Below are positions 38,931 to 51,891 of a stretch of DNA of 64,000 nt, in pieces. The stretch spans positions 281,909 through 345,908 of the forward strand of contig ML986609.1 of NCBI GenBank assembly GCA_010094045.1, given 5' to 3'. Origin of the DNA: Lojkania enalia (taxonomy: Eukaryota; Ascomycota; Dothideomycetes; Pleosporales). Made by a program: the position numbers and the translations under genes. Within the stretch, counting starts at the first letter, position 1; each line of letters opens with the position of its first letter. Under the pieces are notes generated by a model. The model worked only from the letters and a program-made list of their open reading frames with translations. It made no database searches and was not told the origin of the DNA.

Positions 38931-41900
38931 CTCTCTTATTTCTACTTACAGTAATAATTCTATATATTAGACCCCTCTCTATAACCTTGCGATTACGCTC
39001 CTTCTTCCTAAGTACTCTATACCCCCTTTATAGGCCTAGAAACTCTGCTAACCCGCTTACTAGAAGTAGTATAACAGCTAACAGCGTCTTAACTAATAAT
39101 TTAATATTAAGGTAGTACTTCGGTCGTCGTACAAATAGAAATATAGTAATTATAACTATAACCGCGATTATAAAGTATAAAACTATAATAGTAAGCTAGC
39201 TAGTGATAAGGTACGCCCGCTACGTTATCGTCTAGAAGTAGAGTACCGTAGTAAGGAGGAGAGGGAGGAATTCGCTGAAAATGACGGGGAGAGTAAAGAA
39301 TATAAGAGGAATGTTACAGCTATAGAGGCTGGTAAGGAGGGTGGAGAAGTGGTCGGAGGAGTAGGATTAGAGGATAGAGGTTGAGGCTGGGGCGAGAGGG
39401 TATATTGTATAGTAGGGGAGGAGGCGGAGGATAACTATAATGGGGCGTAGTAGGTTAGCAAATAGTATATAATATAAGAGAGTACGCGACTTACTTTAGA
39501 AGATATAAGTCTATCTAAAATTAACTATAATACTGTAGACAGCGAAAATTAAACGGAGTTTAAAGCCTTTACTACTTATAAAACGCTCGAATACTGTATC
39601 TATAGTTATTATTAGATAGTATACTATAAGTGTTGTTAACCCTATAAGGAAGAGTATAAATACTATAAAGCGGAGCGCTAGCTTAGAGATAGATATCCTA
39701 CCTAGCTACGCACTGTCCCTAAAATATAATAATACCTTAGTCTTAGAAGCCTTATCTGGTTAGAAAAGTATCTACTCCTATTACTAGATACTATAATTAT
39801 ACGTAGTAGAATCTATATTTAGGTATAAACGGATATAGCTAATATACTTTCTCTACTTCTCTAAGCTCGCGGTTAAGTCGAAATTAGTAAAGATAGTACA
39901 GATATTAGGGGATTACGCTAATATTACTACACTAAGAATACTCTTGGGTTTAGCATAGACGCTAAGCCTATAGAAGTAGAATAGAATTATAAGGAGAATA
40001 GTAAGCAGTATAAAAAGAGCTAAAAGGACGATGATGATACGTACAACCTAGGGCCTTACTTCTACTATTAGTATATAGCCTTCTATTAAGACTTTCTTAT
40101 TATAAGGCTCTACGATATATAAGCTCTATCCCTTAGTAGAGAGCGCGGTAACAGCTGCTGATATAAGAGCTAAATAGGAGGTTATAAATAGTAGTAGTAT
40201 TTATAGTACTTATAGTATTTAGTAATTACCTAGAACGCTCTTAGACGCAGATATATTAAGAGCTAGTTGCTAGAAGAGTTTAAGCAGTATAGTATCTATC
40301 TATATAATCTTCTACGGAATATTAAAGAGAGAGGTAAGTAGTATTAATATAATGTTAGCGAATATGTATACTCCATCTAAGGACCCCTTAAGCTAGATTA
40401 GGCCCCCTTTACCGTACTAACTACTCGCGAGCTATTTTTCCTTTAACTTACTTCCGGCGGGTAAAATATAATCGGGTATTATAATAGGTGCGCCTAAGGC
40501 AGCGTAGGCGATTATAGTAGTTAAACTAGTAACTATAGACTTTAATAGACCTATAGACTTTAATAGTTGCCTGGAATAAGTTAGGCGTACTAATAGTCTA
40601 ATAGCTTAAATATCTACCGAGTTATTGTGCTTATAACTATAGTAGGCTAATAAGATATGCTTATAGGAAATGTAGTTGTCCTAGCAGTTATTAAGAGCTA
40701 GCATTTATCTAATATATTAGTAGCAGTAGTAGAGCTATTACTCTTAAATAAGGATTTTGGGAATAGATCCGGCCTATTATCTCTTAGAACGATATAACAA
40801 GATAATTCTAGCAGAATAATACAGGTTATAGTAATAGTAGTTAGAAGTATAAGCGTACCTACCGAGAAGCTTAGAGGCTTATAGTCTGGCTGGTTAGGTT
40901 AACCTTATATACCGCTGCTGTATAAACTTATATACCATCTAGTAAATAGAAATAGAGCGTCTAGTATAATAAATACCGACGCAGGCAGCAGTAGAACTAT
41001 TAACAGCCTAAGCCCGATTTTATATAGACTATAAGATAAAGGTAAAGGTTTAATTGTTACTGTCTAATAAAGAATCTATAGCTCTAGGGTTAGGGGATAT
41101 ATCTCTAAGACTACTATATCCGTAGGCGCCTATTAAATCTAAATACTACTACGGACGCGCATTAGGTCTAGGGTTAAAGGATAAAAAGAGGTAGAGAAGA
41201 AAGAAGCTTTAGTAGAAGGATTCGCTGTAATTATAACTAATATATAGGCTTCCTACCTGTAGATGCTAGATAACCTACTTATTCCCCTACGAATCTAATT
41301 AGCTTTATTACCGGGCACTATTATAATGATTTAGTTTTAATATACTTGGGATAGTATAGTATAACAGTTTTATCTACCTCCTTTAGCGGGCCTATAAATT
41401 TATCTACTATTATAGTAGCTTCTACAGTCCAGCCTAATAGGTATATTATAGGCGAATAGTAGTCCCCTAATAGCAATATATATAACTCTATAGTAAAAGG
41501 TATAAAGATATTAGTAATTAAAGAGTAGTCTATTAGTATTAAATACAGGAAGGTTAGAGAGCTCTCTAGTAGCTATCTTATATAGCGCCTGCTCTCTGGC
41601 AGCCCCGTTAATAGTAGTAGTATCTAAAGAACTAATAGATTAGAACTCTACTATTAAATCTAAATTAAGAGGGCGGTTATAGAGTCTAATATCCCTTTTA
41701 AGAAACATCCTCTATTGTCCAGAGATATATTACAGGTGAACGAACTTAGTAGTATTAGTCGTCTTATTATAGCTATACTGGTTAGCATCTAACTTTTAAC
41801 CTACTTTAGGTAGTAGATAGCAGCTGTCTCGCCGGTTTTAAGAGGCGGCCCTTAATCAGTATTATAATAAGTATAGTCGACGGTATAGCCGGCCGGACAT

Positions 41901-42050
41901 ATTATAAGCGAATAGTAGACGTTAGAGAAGTAACTATTTAACTTTAAAGAAAATTTTGGAACGTATAATATTAACTTTAAGTTACTAGAATATAGCTACT
42001 TACTATACTCGATATAGTCCCCGCAGAAGGAAGGAGGCGTAAAGATAGTA
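38930..42050 (-). pseudogene. Large multi-pass membrane protein relic, possibly DUF3433-like
   Basis: Minus-strand frames, broken by TAA/TAG, give several long hydrophobic segments. Examples are a VRIIIVLLALFILLTILLII block near 39,990-40,040 and IFANIILILLTSLF near 40,330-40,370. Directly after the first comes YRLSVYAKPKSILSVVILA (about 39,930-39,985). That pattern (short basic turn, Asp/Lys-Pro-Ser-Ser-Ile, small residues) resembles fungal DUF3433 membrane proteins as I remember them. The 3' end reads YRVLRKKERNRKV near 39,000. The start is not defined. The family call is tentative; the membrane nature is clearer. Confidence 0.42.
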
Positions 42051-42500
42051 GGTATAGGTAACTACGTTATAGCAAATAAAGTGAACAACAATATTAACGC
42101 TATACCGTAATAAGGGCCGAACTAATAAAATATGTAAAGCTCTTTATTAACTACTATCTAACCTTAGAAGGTTTTATTTTGCTGTTTTATAGTTAAGGTT
42201 AGTTAAGAAGGCCGCGGAAATATAGGAACTTAATAGAGTATACTGTTACCGTTTAGCTATAGCACTAATACTTTATAGCTGTTAAGTATGGTTGATTATT
42301 AGACGCTGGCTTAGTTGCACCGTTATAGCCTGCTTAGCCGCGATGCTAAGGTATAAGTAGTAAGTATAAATAGGCTAGTACTACTCAGCCTTTTCCCTGG
42401 TCAGTTATATATAGGTCCTGTTTTCATCCTACTACGCTTATTATCTTATAAGGTTAGAACGCTCTACTAAGGCATTATATTTTAGCTAATTAGAGGTTAT
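42051..42500. other. RIP-affected stretch, no gene recognised
   Basis: May hold the 5' end of the minus-strand membrane-protein relic and its promoter. Nothing definite. Confidence 0.35.
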
Positions 42501-42509
42501 TTAACTGCG

Positions 42510-43905
42510 CAGCCTGCGGAGCGTCTATAAGAAAGTTAGAATTGTTTTAAGCCCGACTACTACGCGACTACCTTCTATAGTATAAGAATAGCTTAATCTT
42601 AATTATAATACGGAATAAAAACGTAGTACTGAAGCTGGTAGAGCTGCAGCATCGTTCCCGTAGAGCTAATAGATAAGGTACAGGTACTACAGCTATTAGA
42701 GAGGAAGTTGGGAGCGTAAATAGACCGTCTAAAGGTAGCTGAGCTCGTAGTAGTACTTAAGTATATACTGCTTACGATCGTACAAGCTACTGCTTATATA
42801 TTAGAAAGAGTACTATAGTATTCGATCTTAAAGAACCTCGAGGAGTTTAAGAGGAGGAGTTTAAGAGGAGCAAGTGTAAGCAATCGAGCCTACTTATATA
42901 CTAAAATAGCTAGCTGCGATAAGACTGGGAGGCGAGAATCTCGATCTTAACAACGTAGTAGATCTCGTTTAAGTATATCTAGTAGATATAGCTATCGGCA
43001 GCAGACCTGCTCTCGCTAATAAACTTCTTCGACCGGTAAGAAATCGCTAAGGCTTTAGTTCAGCGATATAGTAGGGAAGAAACCTCAAGCATCACGAACG
43101 AACTGGAGACGACAAAAATCTAGACAGCGAGGAGGAAAAGAGTATATCGTAGTCTAGTATAAGTAATAATATATTTGAAGATAACGTCGCGATACTACAT
43201 AACTTCTACTTTATCTCTATTAATACGAGTAGTACTATCTTTACAATATATATACTCGTACAACTTATAATACATATATAGCTTACAGCGAACTATTAGC
43301 TCGAGCTGAGGAGGCAGTAGTTTATTACCAACCTCTCTATAGCATTTCTTATAGGGGAATACGGTAATTGAGCTATATAGCAGGCCCTATTTACACACGT
43401 TAAGTCGGCTATTAGATATTAGCTGGAAGACGAGAAGTTGCTTCTATAATAGGCTAGATTGATATATCGCGTAGCCTAGTATTTTAAGAATATAAGTAAG
43501 GTAGATAATACGATAGCGCTGGCTGTAAAATCGTTTAAGGTGCGGAAGAGAGTACTTAGTATAAAGTATAAGGATATAACTTATAGTACATCTATAATAG
43601 CGAATGCGTACTAATTTAGAGGCTAGTAGAATAAGGTAGAAGAGTTGTTTATATAGGCGATGGAGATTCGTAAGATAAAGCTGGGGGATAGCCGTCTAGA
43701 CACGCCAACTAGCATAGCTAATCTAGAATCGACTTATTAGAATTAAGGGTAGTAGAATATAGTAGAAGAGCTAGATATGCAGGTAATAGATATTCGCAAG
43801 ATAAAGCTAGGAGATAGCTATCTAGACACGCTGATCAGTATATATAATCTAGCCCTTATATAGAGATACTAGGTAAGATAGCTAAAGCTATAGCGTTAAT
43901 AACCT
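42510..43905 (+). pseudogene. NLR-type receptor-like gene, back half: rest of NB-ARC plus TPR repeats
   Basis: Plus strand, several frames and many stops. In order: YLLQYKNSLILII and NKNVVLKLVE near 42,560-42,640 (the S-x-L-I-T-T-R sensor region of NB-ARC), LLERKLGA and the P-L-A-I-V-Q-A-like TIVQATAYI near 42,690-42,800, then ILKNLEEFKR. DWEARISILTT follows near 42,925-42,960, and LSAADLLSLINFFDR at 42,992-43,036, typical of the helical region after fungal NB-ARC. From about 43,540 come kinesin-light-chain-type TPRs. Two copies of IRKIKLGDS, about 43,665 and 43,791, are exactly 126 bp (42 residues) apart, each followed by LDT and I-x-NL. It begins where the front half at 35,589-37,020 stops. 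A 14-bp tandem duplication sits at about 42,838-42,866. Confidence 0.8.
43540..43905 (+). repeat. TPR-coding repeats, 126-bp period
   Basis: The segment around 43,672-43,735 recurs at 43,798-43,861 (aagataaagct, gatagc, tctagacacgc in register). It encodes 42-residue tetratricopeptide repeats of the kinesin-light-chain type that end fungal NB-ARC receptors. Only about two and a half units remain. Confidence 0.75.
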
Positions 43906-44921
43906 ACTATATACAGCAGCGTCGATATACTCTTAGAGAGAACTACCCTAATATATTGTCTTCTTAGGCAGTCTTAGAGTAGTAGAGGACGGAGAAAGTA
44001 ATAGTAGTTAAGATAGTTAGAGCAGATATTTTATAAGGCTGCGATAATCCTATATAACTATATAAACTGTATTCTATACTATTAAGATATAATTTTATAT
44101 ATATACTTGTTACGGGTTAAGTATTATAATATATCTAAGATAGCTAACTAATAAACCTAGCGACGACAATTTCTCTAAACTATTACTAGAAGTATTAGTA
44201 CTAAAGATAATAGGATTGGAAATATTATTATATACTAGTAATTTACTATTTTCGCCTAGTAACTTAGGTTAAATTTATTTCCTATTATTCCTTGTTTTCC
44301 TATAGTTGATTAATTAATTATATCCTACTCAGTTTCAGCTATAATCTCTATAGTTATACCCGGCTGGCTAGTATAGCAGACAGTTAACACGATATAGAGT
44401 CTGCTCTACGCCGCCCTACTTCACTCTTATAATCGAGGGCTATTAGTCCCTAGAGGCCTACTATTATCTAGCATCTTATAGCATACTAAGTATTTGTAAA
44501 GCGATTTATATAAGAGGTAATACCGCAAGGTTAAAGGTATAATAAAATAGGATGTTATAGATATTATCAGATAGCGATAAACTGATAAGCCTATTAGTAG
44601 CTGTTGTTTGTATGCTGTAACTATATATAGTATATCTAGGTTCTATCGTCGCTCTTATAGTACTGTATCGCAGCTAGATAGTTGTTACTACGTTTAATAG
44701 ATATATTATATTATATAGCTTACTCGCGAATTTTATTAGTCTAAGTATAGGGGCCGTAACAGTCGTTTTACAGGTACTAAATCAGCGCAGGGGGACGTAT
44801 AACTGCTTATAGGAACTATTATAGCTACTTATATATATACTCTTAAGCTTTTCTAGTAAGTTTGTTAAAAATTATTTTCTCGCTATTTATCGTGTTTTCT
44901 CCTTTATTCTCCTAGGTATTG
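43906..44921. other. RIP-affected stretch, no gene recognised
   Basis: Composition like the rest of the 35-45 kb segment (some CA/TG kept). It follows the TPR repeats and could include the receptor's degenerate 3' end. No domain identified. Confidence 0.4.
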
Positions 44922-45205
44922 TGTAGATTAGACCAGCAATTGTTAGCACTATATAATGTCCGAGTAGTATACAGGGCTGTAAATTAAGGCTAACATAACT
45001 ATACTATTATATCTACTTTTATTACACCTACATACTACTTATACTAACTACTGTGGTAGGGACGCAGTAGGACAGTAAAGTCTAATTCTACAACCTGTAT
45101 AAGGTGCTATTTATAAATTTTATTTTTATAATAAAAGCTAATATAAAAAAGTAATTAATAATTAAAAATTATTAATAACTTATATATTATACTATAGGTT
45201 ATCTT
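44922..45205 (-). repeat. Right arm of the roughly 300-bp inverted repeat pair
   Basis: Inverted partner of 34,785-35,093. Contains GGTGCTATTTATAA, AGGACAG and CTTATACTAAC in the order expected for the reverse complement. Confidence 0.65.
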
Positions 45206-45873
45206 ACCTAAAGTCCTTATTATAATATAGGATATTTTGCTTAAGAAGATTGATGTTAGCTATTTCTAACACTTAGATTATATAATGTTAAATATAGGTT
45301 CGGGTGAGGACTATATTATATAAGATGTTAAACTAAAACTATAGTAAGTACTAGATAATCTAATTATAAGAGTAACTAAAATAAGTTAAGAAACTTAAGT
45401 AAGTTAACTATAAGAAATTAAATATAATATAGGAAATCTTCTATAATTATATAGACCAATTTCTTATTATCTTAATCTAGCCCTTATACTAGATTATTAT
45501 AATCCGCTAAGCCTATTAGATTCTTATTATATAACTACTAACCTAAATCTATTCTATATATAATACTACTATCTAACTAATATCTTAGCGTATAATTATT
45601 TAGTTTCTAATCTTCCTTATTATTTCTATTTATAATAGTAGAGTTATAAGAAAGCTAGATTATAATAAAGGTTTAATAAGTAATTTAACTAATAACTTTA
45701 ACTATAAAGTAGTTTTATTTTATTTTAAAAACTTTTAACCTATTATATTTCTTTTTTTTCTTATTAAGAATATTCTATTTATAGTATAGTCTTACTATAT
45801 ATAGTTTAATAAAATAAGAAGTTTTATACTATTATTAAAAGTTATTATTTACCTATAATCTTTACTTTATAAT
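45206..45873. other. RIP-degraded stretch, unassigned
   Basis: TA-rich sequence with an isolated less-mutated patch (aggttcgggtgaggac, near 45,300) that could come from an LTR. No gene or clear boundary seen. Confidence 0.35.
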
Positions 45874-45940
45874 TATAATAGTATAGATAAGATAATAGGT
45901 CTAAATATAGTATAAATTTACTTAGAAGTAATATATAGTA
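45874..45940 (-). repeat. Truncated LTR fragment of family C
   Basis: Matches the first 65 bp or so of the 279-bp C LTR as written on the plus strand (tataatagtatagataagat onward) and then stops. It is followed by a pogo-like terminal motif with two AAGCTAATTA words near 45,950-45,985, so the LTR was probably cut by another insertion. Confidence 0.6.
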
Positions 45941-46143
45941 TAAATAAGCTAATTACTTAAGCAAGCTAATTATAATATTAAAACTCTACTAAAATCGCGA
46001 TAATTATACTTTATAATATTATACTATAACTAATAACTATAGAATTAATTTAAAAAGAAGTTAAAATATAGTTTATACTTTAAGCTCTTTAATAAAATAT
46101 AATACTAACTATATATTATATTATATTAATCTATAATATCTCT

Positions 46144-46348
46144 TAATATAAAGGTTCTCGCTTATAGTTTAGTCCTATTCCTATAATACTATAATAGTAG
46201 TTACTTTTATACAACCCTATACCTATCTAGACTAAAGTAAGTAAATAATATATATCTTACTACTATATACTTTCTCTTCTCTTTCTCTAACTTTAATAAT
46301 AATAGATTTTTATTATATCTAATCCTATTATATTCTTAAACCTTCTTA
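46144..46348 (+). repeat. 5' LTR of gypsy D (205 bp)
   Basis: Same length as 51,476-51,680 and highly similar. Shared stretch near the end: cttctcttctctttctc. Confidence 0.78.
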
Positions 46349-48136
46349 ATTTATTAAAGCTTATATTATACTAGATTCTATCTTAACTACTAAATAGACT
46401 TACTACTATATAAAGTTATAAACTAAAATAGACTAGTAGAATAAGGATTTAATATAGTAACTATATAGAAATAGTTCGCTAAAATAGTAGTTAAGCTAGA
46501 ATACCTAGAGAAAGAAAAGTAGTAATAGTAATTTAAAAGAATAGGCTTTTATTAAAAGCTTAAAGAGTAACTAAATAAGTATTTAACTTTTAAAGAGAGT
46601 ATCTTACTAACTATACTATTAATAACTACTAAGCTTATTTATATAAAAGCTATACTTAATAAGCTAGATAAGTTTTAAAGAGACTATAAAGTATACTCTA
46701 TTTAGAAAAGTAGTATAAAGTATACTCTATTTAGAAAAGTAGTATAAAGATTAAGATCTATATTAATAGTTTATCTATAGATTTAATAGATATAATAGTA
46801 GTAGCCTATATAATATTATTTTATAAGAGTAATATTAGAATATACTTTTAGTTATATAAAAAATATATTATTATAGGTACTCTTACCTATAATAAATTCT
46901 AGACAATTATAGATATATAATATAATAACCCCCACTATTAGAAATAAGCTAGAATCGAGTTTAAAACCCTAAGATAAGATAATAAAACTTTTATTAAGTT
47001 TTTAGTTAAGTATAATTATCTTTCTATAGAAGTATTATATAACTTTTACCTAGACTAAGTTAAGATATAAAATCTAGAAGAGAAGATTTATCCCGAGCTC
47101 CGCTAATTAACAATTAATAGTATTAGTAAGAAAGATCTTATATTATATATAACTTTTATATAGAAACTTTATATTTTTAATAACTATTTTAAAATAGCTA
47201 AATTCGATAATACTTTTATATAGTCTTTTAGTAGGAGGAAGACTAGTTAGATAAGAGATAGCTAGAGATAGCTACTTACGCCGCTCCCGCAATTATAATT
47301 ATTAGCTACTATTAATAATACTATAGATTAGATACTAACAGCTAATTATAGATTTATATAACGCCTAGATATAAGACTTTAGCTATTAGAGAAGATAAGA
47401 AATATTACTAAGAAAGAGTTAAAAGTTTAAAAATAATAGAATACCTATTTTACTTATAAAAATAAGGGTTACTTTATTTAAAGCTACTATTATACTCCGC
47501 CTAAAAGTAGTATATAGTTTAATTAGGCTTATATAATATTGTTAGAGCCTATTTAATATAATAAGAAATATAGAGATATAGCCTAAACTAATAGAATAGG
47601 AAAAGTATTATTCTAAACGGAAGTTAGCGTTTAAAACTATAAAAAAGGTAGGCGAATAAGTAAGTATTAGATAAATTTAATTAGTTTCGGATAACTAGTA
47701 CTCTATTTATAGCCTCTATACTACTTAATAATACCTTTAGCCTTCTTACTTTAATAGATAATAGCTGTAACTTATATATAATAGTTAAGAAAAGAATTAT
47801 ACGAAAGGCTAAACTAGAATACCTCTACCTTCTAATACTATTAATAGTCTTATTATTTAACAACTTTTTAGCTAGAATTATTAAAGAGGTAGCTATTATT
47901 AATTTACTAGATATAGGTAAGAGTTAGGTAGATCTAGGTTAGATATTTACTTATATAGTCTTAAAGATAGAAAGAGATTATAGTATAATCTTAAAACGCC
48001 TATAAAAGTAAAGTAAAGATATAATTATTAACCTAAAAACGGAAATCCTATATATTTATAGAACGGGGGTAATTATATAAAACTAGGAGCTTTAGAAGTA
48101 GTAATATATAGCTAATATTACCTAAGTTTTAGTATA

Positions 48137-48666
48137 NNNNNNNNNNNNNNNNNNNNNNNNNNNNNNNNNNNNNNNNNNNNNNNNNNNNNNNNNNNNNNNN
48201 NNNNNNNNNNNNNNNNNNNNNNNNNNNNNNNNNNNNNNNNNNNNNNNNNNNNNNNNNNNNNNNNNNNNNNNNNNNNNNNNNNNNNNNNNNNNNNNNNNNN
48301 NNNNNNNNNNNNNNNNNNNNNNNNNNNNNNNNNNNNNNNNNNNNNNNNNNNNNNNNNNNNNNNNNNNNNNNNNNNNNNNNNNNNNNNNNNNNNNNNNNNN
48401 NNNNNNNNNNNNNNNNNNNNNNNNNNNNNNNNNNNNNNNNNNNNNNNNNNNNNNNNNNNNNNNNNNNNNNNNNNNNNNNNNNNNNNNNNNNNNNNNNNNN
48501 NNNNNNNNNNNNNNNNNNNNNNNNNNNNNNNNNNNNNNNNNNNNNNNNNNNNNNNNNNNNNNNNNNNNNNNNNNNNNNNNNNNNNNNNNNNNNNNNNNNN
48601 NNNNNNNNNNNNNNNNNNNNNNNNNNNNNNNNNNNNNNNNNNNNNNNNNNNNNNNNNNNNNNNNNN
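48137..48666. other. Assembly gap (530 N)
   Basis: Run of 530 N inside gypsy D, between its gag/protease side and reverse transcriptase. Confidence 0.98.
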
Positions 48667-51475
48667 AAACTTAATATTATTACTATATTTAATAAGATCT
48701 AAATTAAAGAAGAAGATAAGTAGAAGATAGTATTTATAACCTACTATAGTTTATATAAGTAACTAGTTATACTCTTTAGCCTTATAAATATTCTAAGTAC
48801 CTTCTAATAGTATATTAATTATATAATCTAGGAGTATTTAGACGACTTTATCTTAGTATATTTAGATAATATCTTTATATATACAGATAGCTCCCTATAA
48901 AACTATTAATACTACGTTAAAGTAATCCTTTAAAAGCTAATAGATACTAGCTTCTAATTTAATATTAATAAGTGCGAATTTAAGATCTATATAATAAAAT
49001 ATTTTAGCTTTATTATTAATATAGAAAAAGATATCCGAATAAATCTATAGAAAGTTAAGGTAATTTAAGACTAGAAAGTACCTATATCGGTTTATAGTAT
49101 ATAGAGCTTTTTAGGCTTTATAAACTTCTACTACTAGTTTATTAAAGAATTTTCTAAAGTATTTACTCTACTAATAGTTCTTACTTAAAGGGAATAAGAG
49201 AAGAAATAGTTTTAACTTAATAATTAGTTACTTACTACCTTTAATTACCTAAAGCGATACTTTGTATAAGTACTAATATTAGCCTAATATAACTCTAAAA
49301 GGGAAACGATTTTAGAGTATAATACCTCTAGCTAATATATTAGAAGTACGTTTCTATAATATAATAATAAAAGAGTTCTATAACCTATTACTTTTATATT
49401 AAAGTAAATACTTCTTATAGAGTATAACTACCTAATTTATAATAAGGAATTACTAGTAGTTATATAATATTTTAAAGAATAGAAGAAGTTTTTAAAACTA
49501 TTTATGTACTTTATAATTTATATAGATTATTATAACCTAAAATACTTTACTAAAATATAGAGGCTTTCTAAATACTAGATAAGGTAGGTAGTATTTTTTA
49601 CCTAGTTTAACTTCTAGTTTAAATATAAGCTAGATAAGTTTAATATTTTAGCTAATACTTTCTTATATTGTAATTAGGATCTCCTAAAAAGAGTTAATAA
49701 TAAGTAGATCTAAAAAAGGATTAGCTAACTTTTTAAACCGTCTAATTTTAAAAATAGGATTTATATAGCCTCTATATAAACTAGAAACTAGTATATTAAA
49801 GATACTCCTAATAATTAGGTAGAGGTAGTTACTCTAGAAGACTCTATATTAGGGGAGGAATTTATAGATAAAGGAGAGTCTATAACTAAAATATTATACG
49901 AGGAGTAGTAAATACTAATAGAAATCTTATAGTAAGATACCTAAGAAAAAGATAAGACGTATACTATACTTCTCTATACTACTAAAGTAGGGGAGAGAAT
50001 ACTTCTAGAAACCCTCTATTACCTTAAGATTAGTCTATCTAACCTCTTAGTCCTAAGAGATAGATTAATATAGAGAGAACGCGTTTAAGTTCTTAAAAGC
50101 AAGTTACTTTATATAAAGCTAATCTAAGAGACTTACAATTCTTACTTAACTAGCTACTCTAGTAAGAATATTATAATTAGGTTAATATTATAATACTACT
50201 TTTAGCCTAGAATAGTAGCGGATATTAAATGCTTTATATAAAATTACTACTTCTATAGTAGAAATATAGTTTAGTATTCTAGAAAAAAAGATCTACTATA
50301 TTCTTTTCTAGTCCCTAAAAGGGTATAGTTAGAAATTTTAATAGACTATATTATTAACTTACTAAGAACTGTATATAGTAATAAGTATATTCTTATTATT
50401 ATAGACCGTTTAAGTAAAAGAGTACTCTTTATTACTATCTTAGATCTTAAGAGCTAAATATTAGCTAATAAGTTTATCGAGTATTTTATAGTATATTATA
50501 GGCTCCTATAAGTAATAGTCTCTAATAGAGGAGAGTAGTTTATATAAAGCGTATAGGCACACGTCTATCGAATTTTTAAGATTAAGTAAAAGCTATTAAT
50601 AGTATACTATCTAAAGACTAATAGAAGTATAGAGTATATAAACTAGCTATTTAAAGAGCTTCTCTACTACTATTATAACTACTACTAGGATAATTAGGAT
50701 TTATAGTTACTACTAGCTTAGATTACTATTAGTACTAGGGACGCTTCTTCTATAAGAGTTAGCCTATTCTTTCTTACTTATAGCTATTACCTGAATTTAG
50801 GAGAGTTTATATAACTAGAAGAGAAGCTACTAATAGAATAGTCTAGAAACCCTATTTATATTGTAAAATAGATTATTAGTAAACTAAAAGACTGTATTAA
50901 ATTTATATAAGTAATAATAGCCTATATATAATAGTAGTAGTAAGAAATTTATAATTATATAAAGGATCCTATACTATAATACTAATTAGGAGATAAAGTT
51001 TAGCTTAATATACGTAATATTAAGATAGACCCTATAAGAAAAAAGAAGCTCTATAAGCTCTATTAATAATATATAGTTATTAAAACTATTAGATAAAATA
51101 TATACTAACTAGATACTCTATTAAGAATTTATAATATTTTCTATATAATACTATTTTACTCTATTACTTAAAACCTATTACTAAGTTAAATATAAGATAA
51201 CTATTAACTAGTACTAATTAGTATTAGAAACGAAGATAAATAGGAGTTTAAAAAAATCTAAGATGTATAAGTAATTAGTAAAAAGAAAGGTAGTTTAAAA
51301 TAGTAGTTTCTTTATAAGTAGACTAGTTATACTATACTCTTATAAAACGACTAGAGCGACTATAAAAATATAATCGCTTTAGGAGAATTCGAATAGAATA
51401 TAGGGCAGAACTTTACTAAAGAACTACTTATCTATATAACTTAGTACTAGAGGAAGAGAAGGAGGAGGAGGGGAA

Positions 51476-51680
51476 TATTATAAAGGTCCCGGCTTATAGC
51501 TTAGTCCCGTTCCTATAATATTATAATAGTAGTTACCTTTATATAATTCTATATCTACCTAAACTAAAGTAAGCGAATAATATATATCTTACTATTATAT
51601 ACCTTCTCTTCTCTTTCTCTAACTTTAATAATAATAGATTTTTATTATATCTAATCCTATTATATCTTTAGACCTTCTTA
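51476..51680 (+). repeat. 3' LTR of gypsy D (205 bp)
   Basis: Direct partner of 46,144-46,348, immediately after the purine tract. Confidence 0.78.
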
Positions 51681-51891
51681 TACTTAAATAAGTAGTAATA
51701 AGTAGATAAAAGATTAAAATCTTTTTATATATAGTAGAATTTAGAGAATTAGTTTAATTAATAGCTAAACTACTAAATCTAGTAATAGTATATCTAATAG
51801 TCTAAACTAGATTAGTATAAAAAATCTAGTTAGTTTAGTTAATAAAAACTATATAAATAGTTTTATAGTAATTATTATAAAGTTAAAGAAT

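Larger units (their letters stand above)
46144..51680 (+). mobile_element. Ty3/gypsy retrotransposon D, RIP-inactivated, with an assembly gap
   Basis: LTRs of 205 bp at 46,144-46,348 and 51,476-51,680 are in direct orientation. The polypurine tract GAAGGAGGAGGGGAA precedes the right one. The coding sense is plus. Reverse transcriptase resumes after the gap with EYLDDFILVYLDNIFIYTD near 48,833-48,890, here with the DD/DN motif still readable. RNase H lies near 49,400-49,560. The integrase core reads SNKYILIIIDRLSKR near 50,370-50,420. The tail near 51,200-51,400 may be a degenerate chromodomain. Stops are frequent but RIP is less complete than in A. The 530-N gap removes the protease and start of reverse transcriptase. 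Confidence 0.82.
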
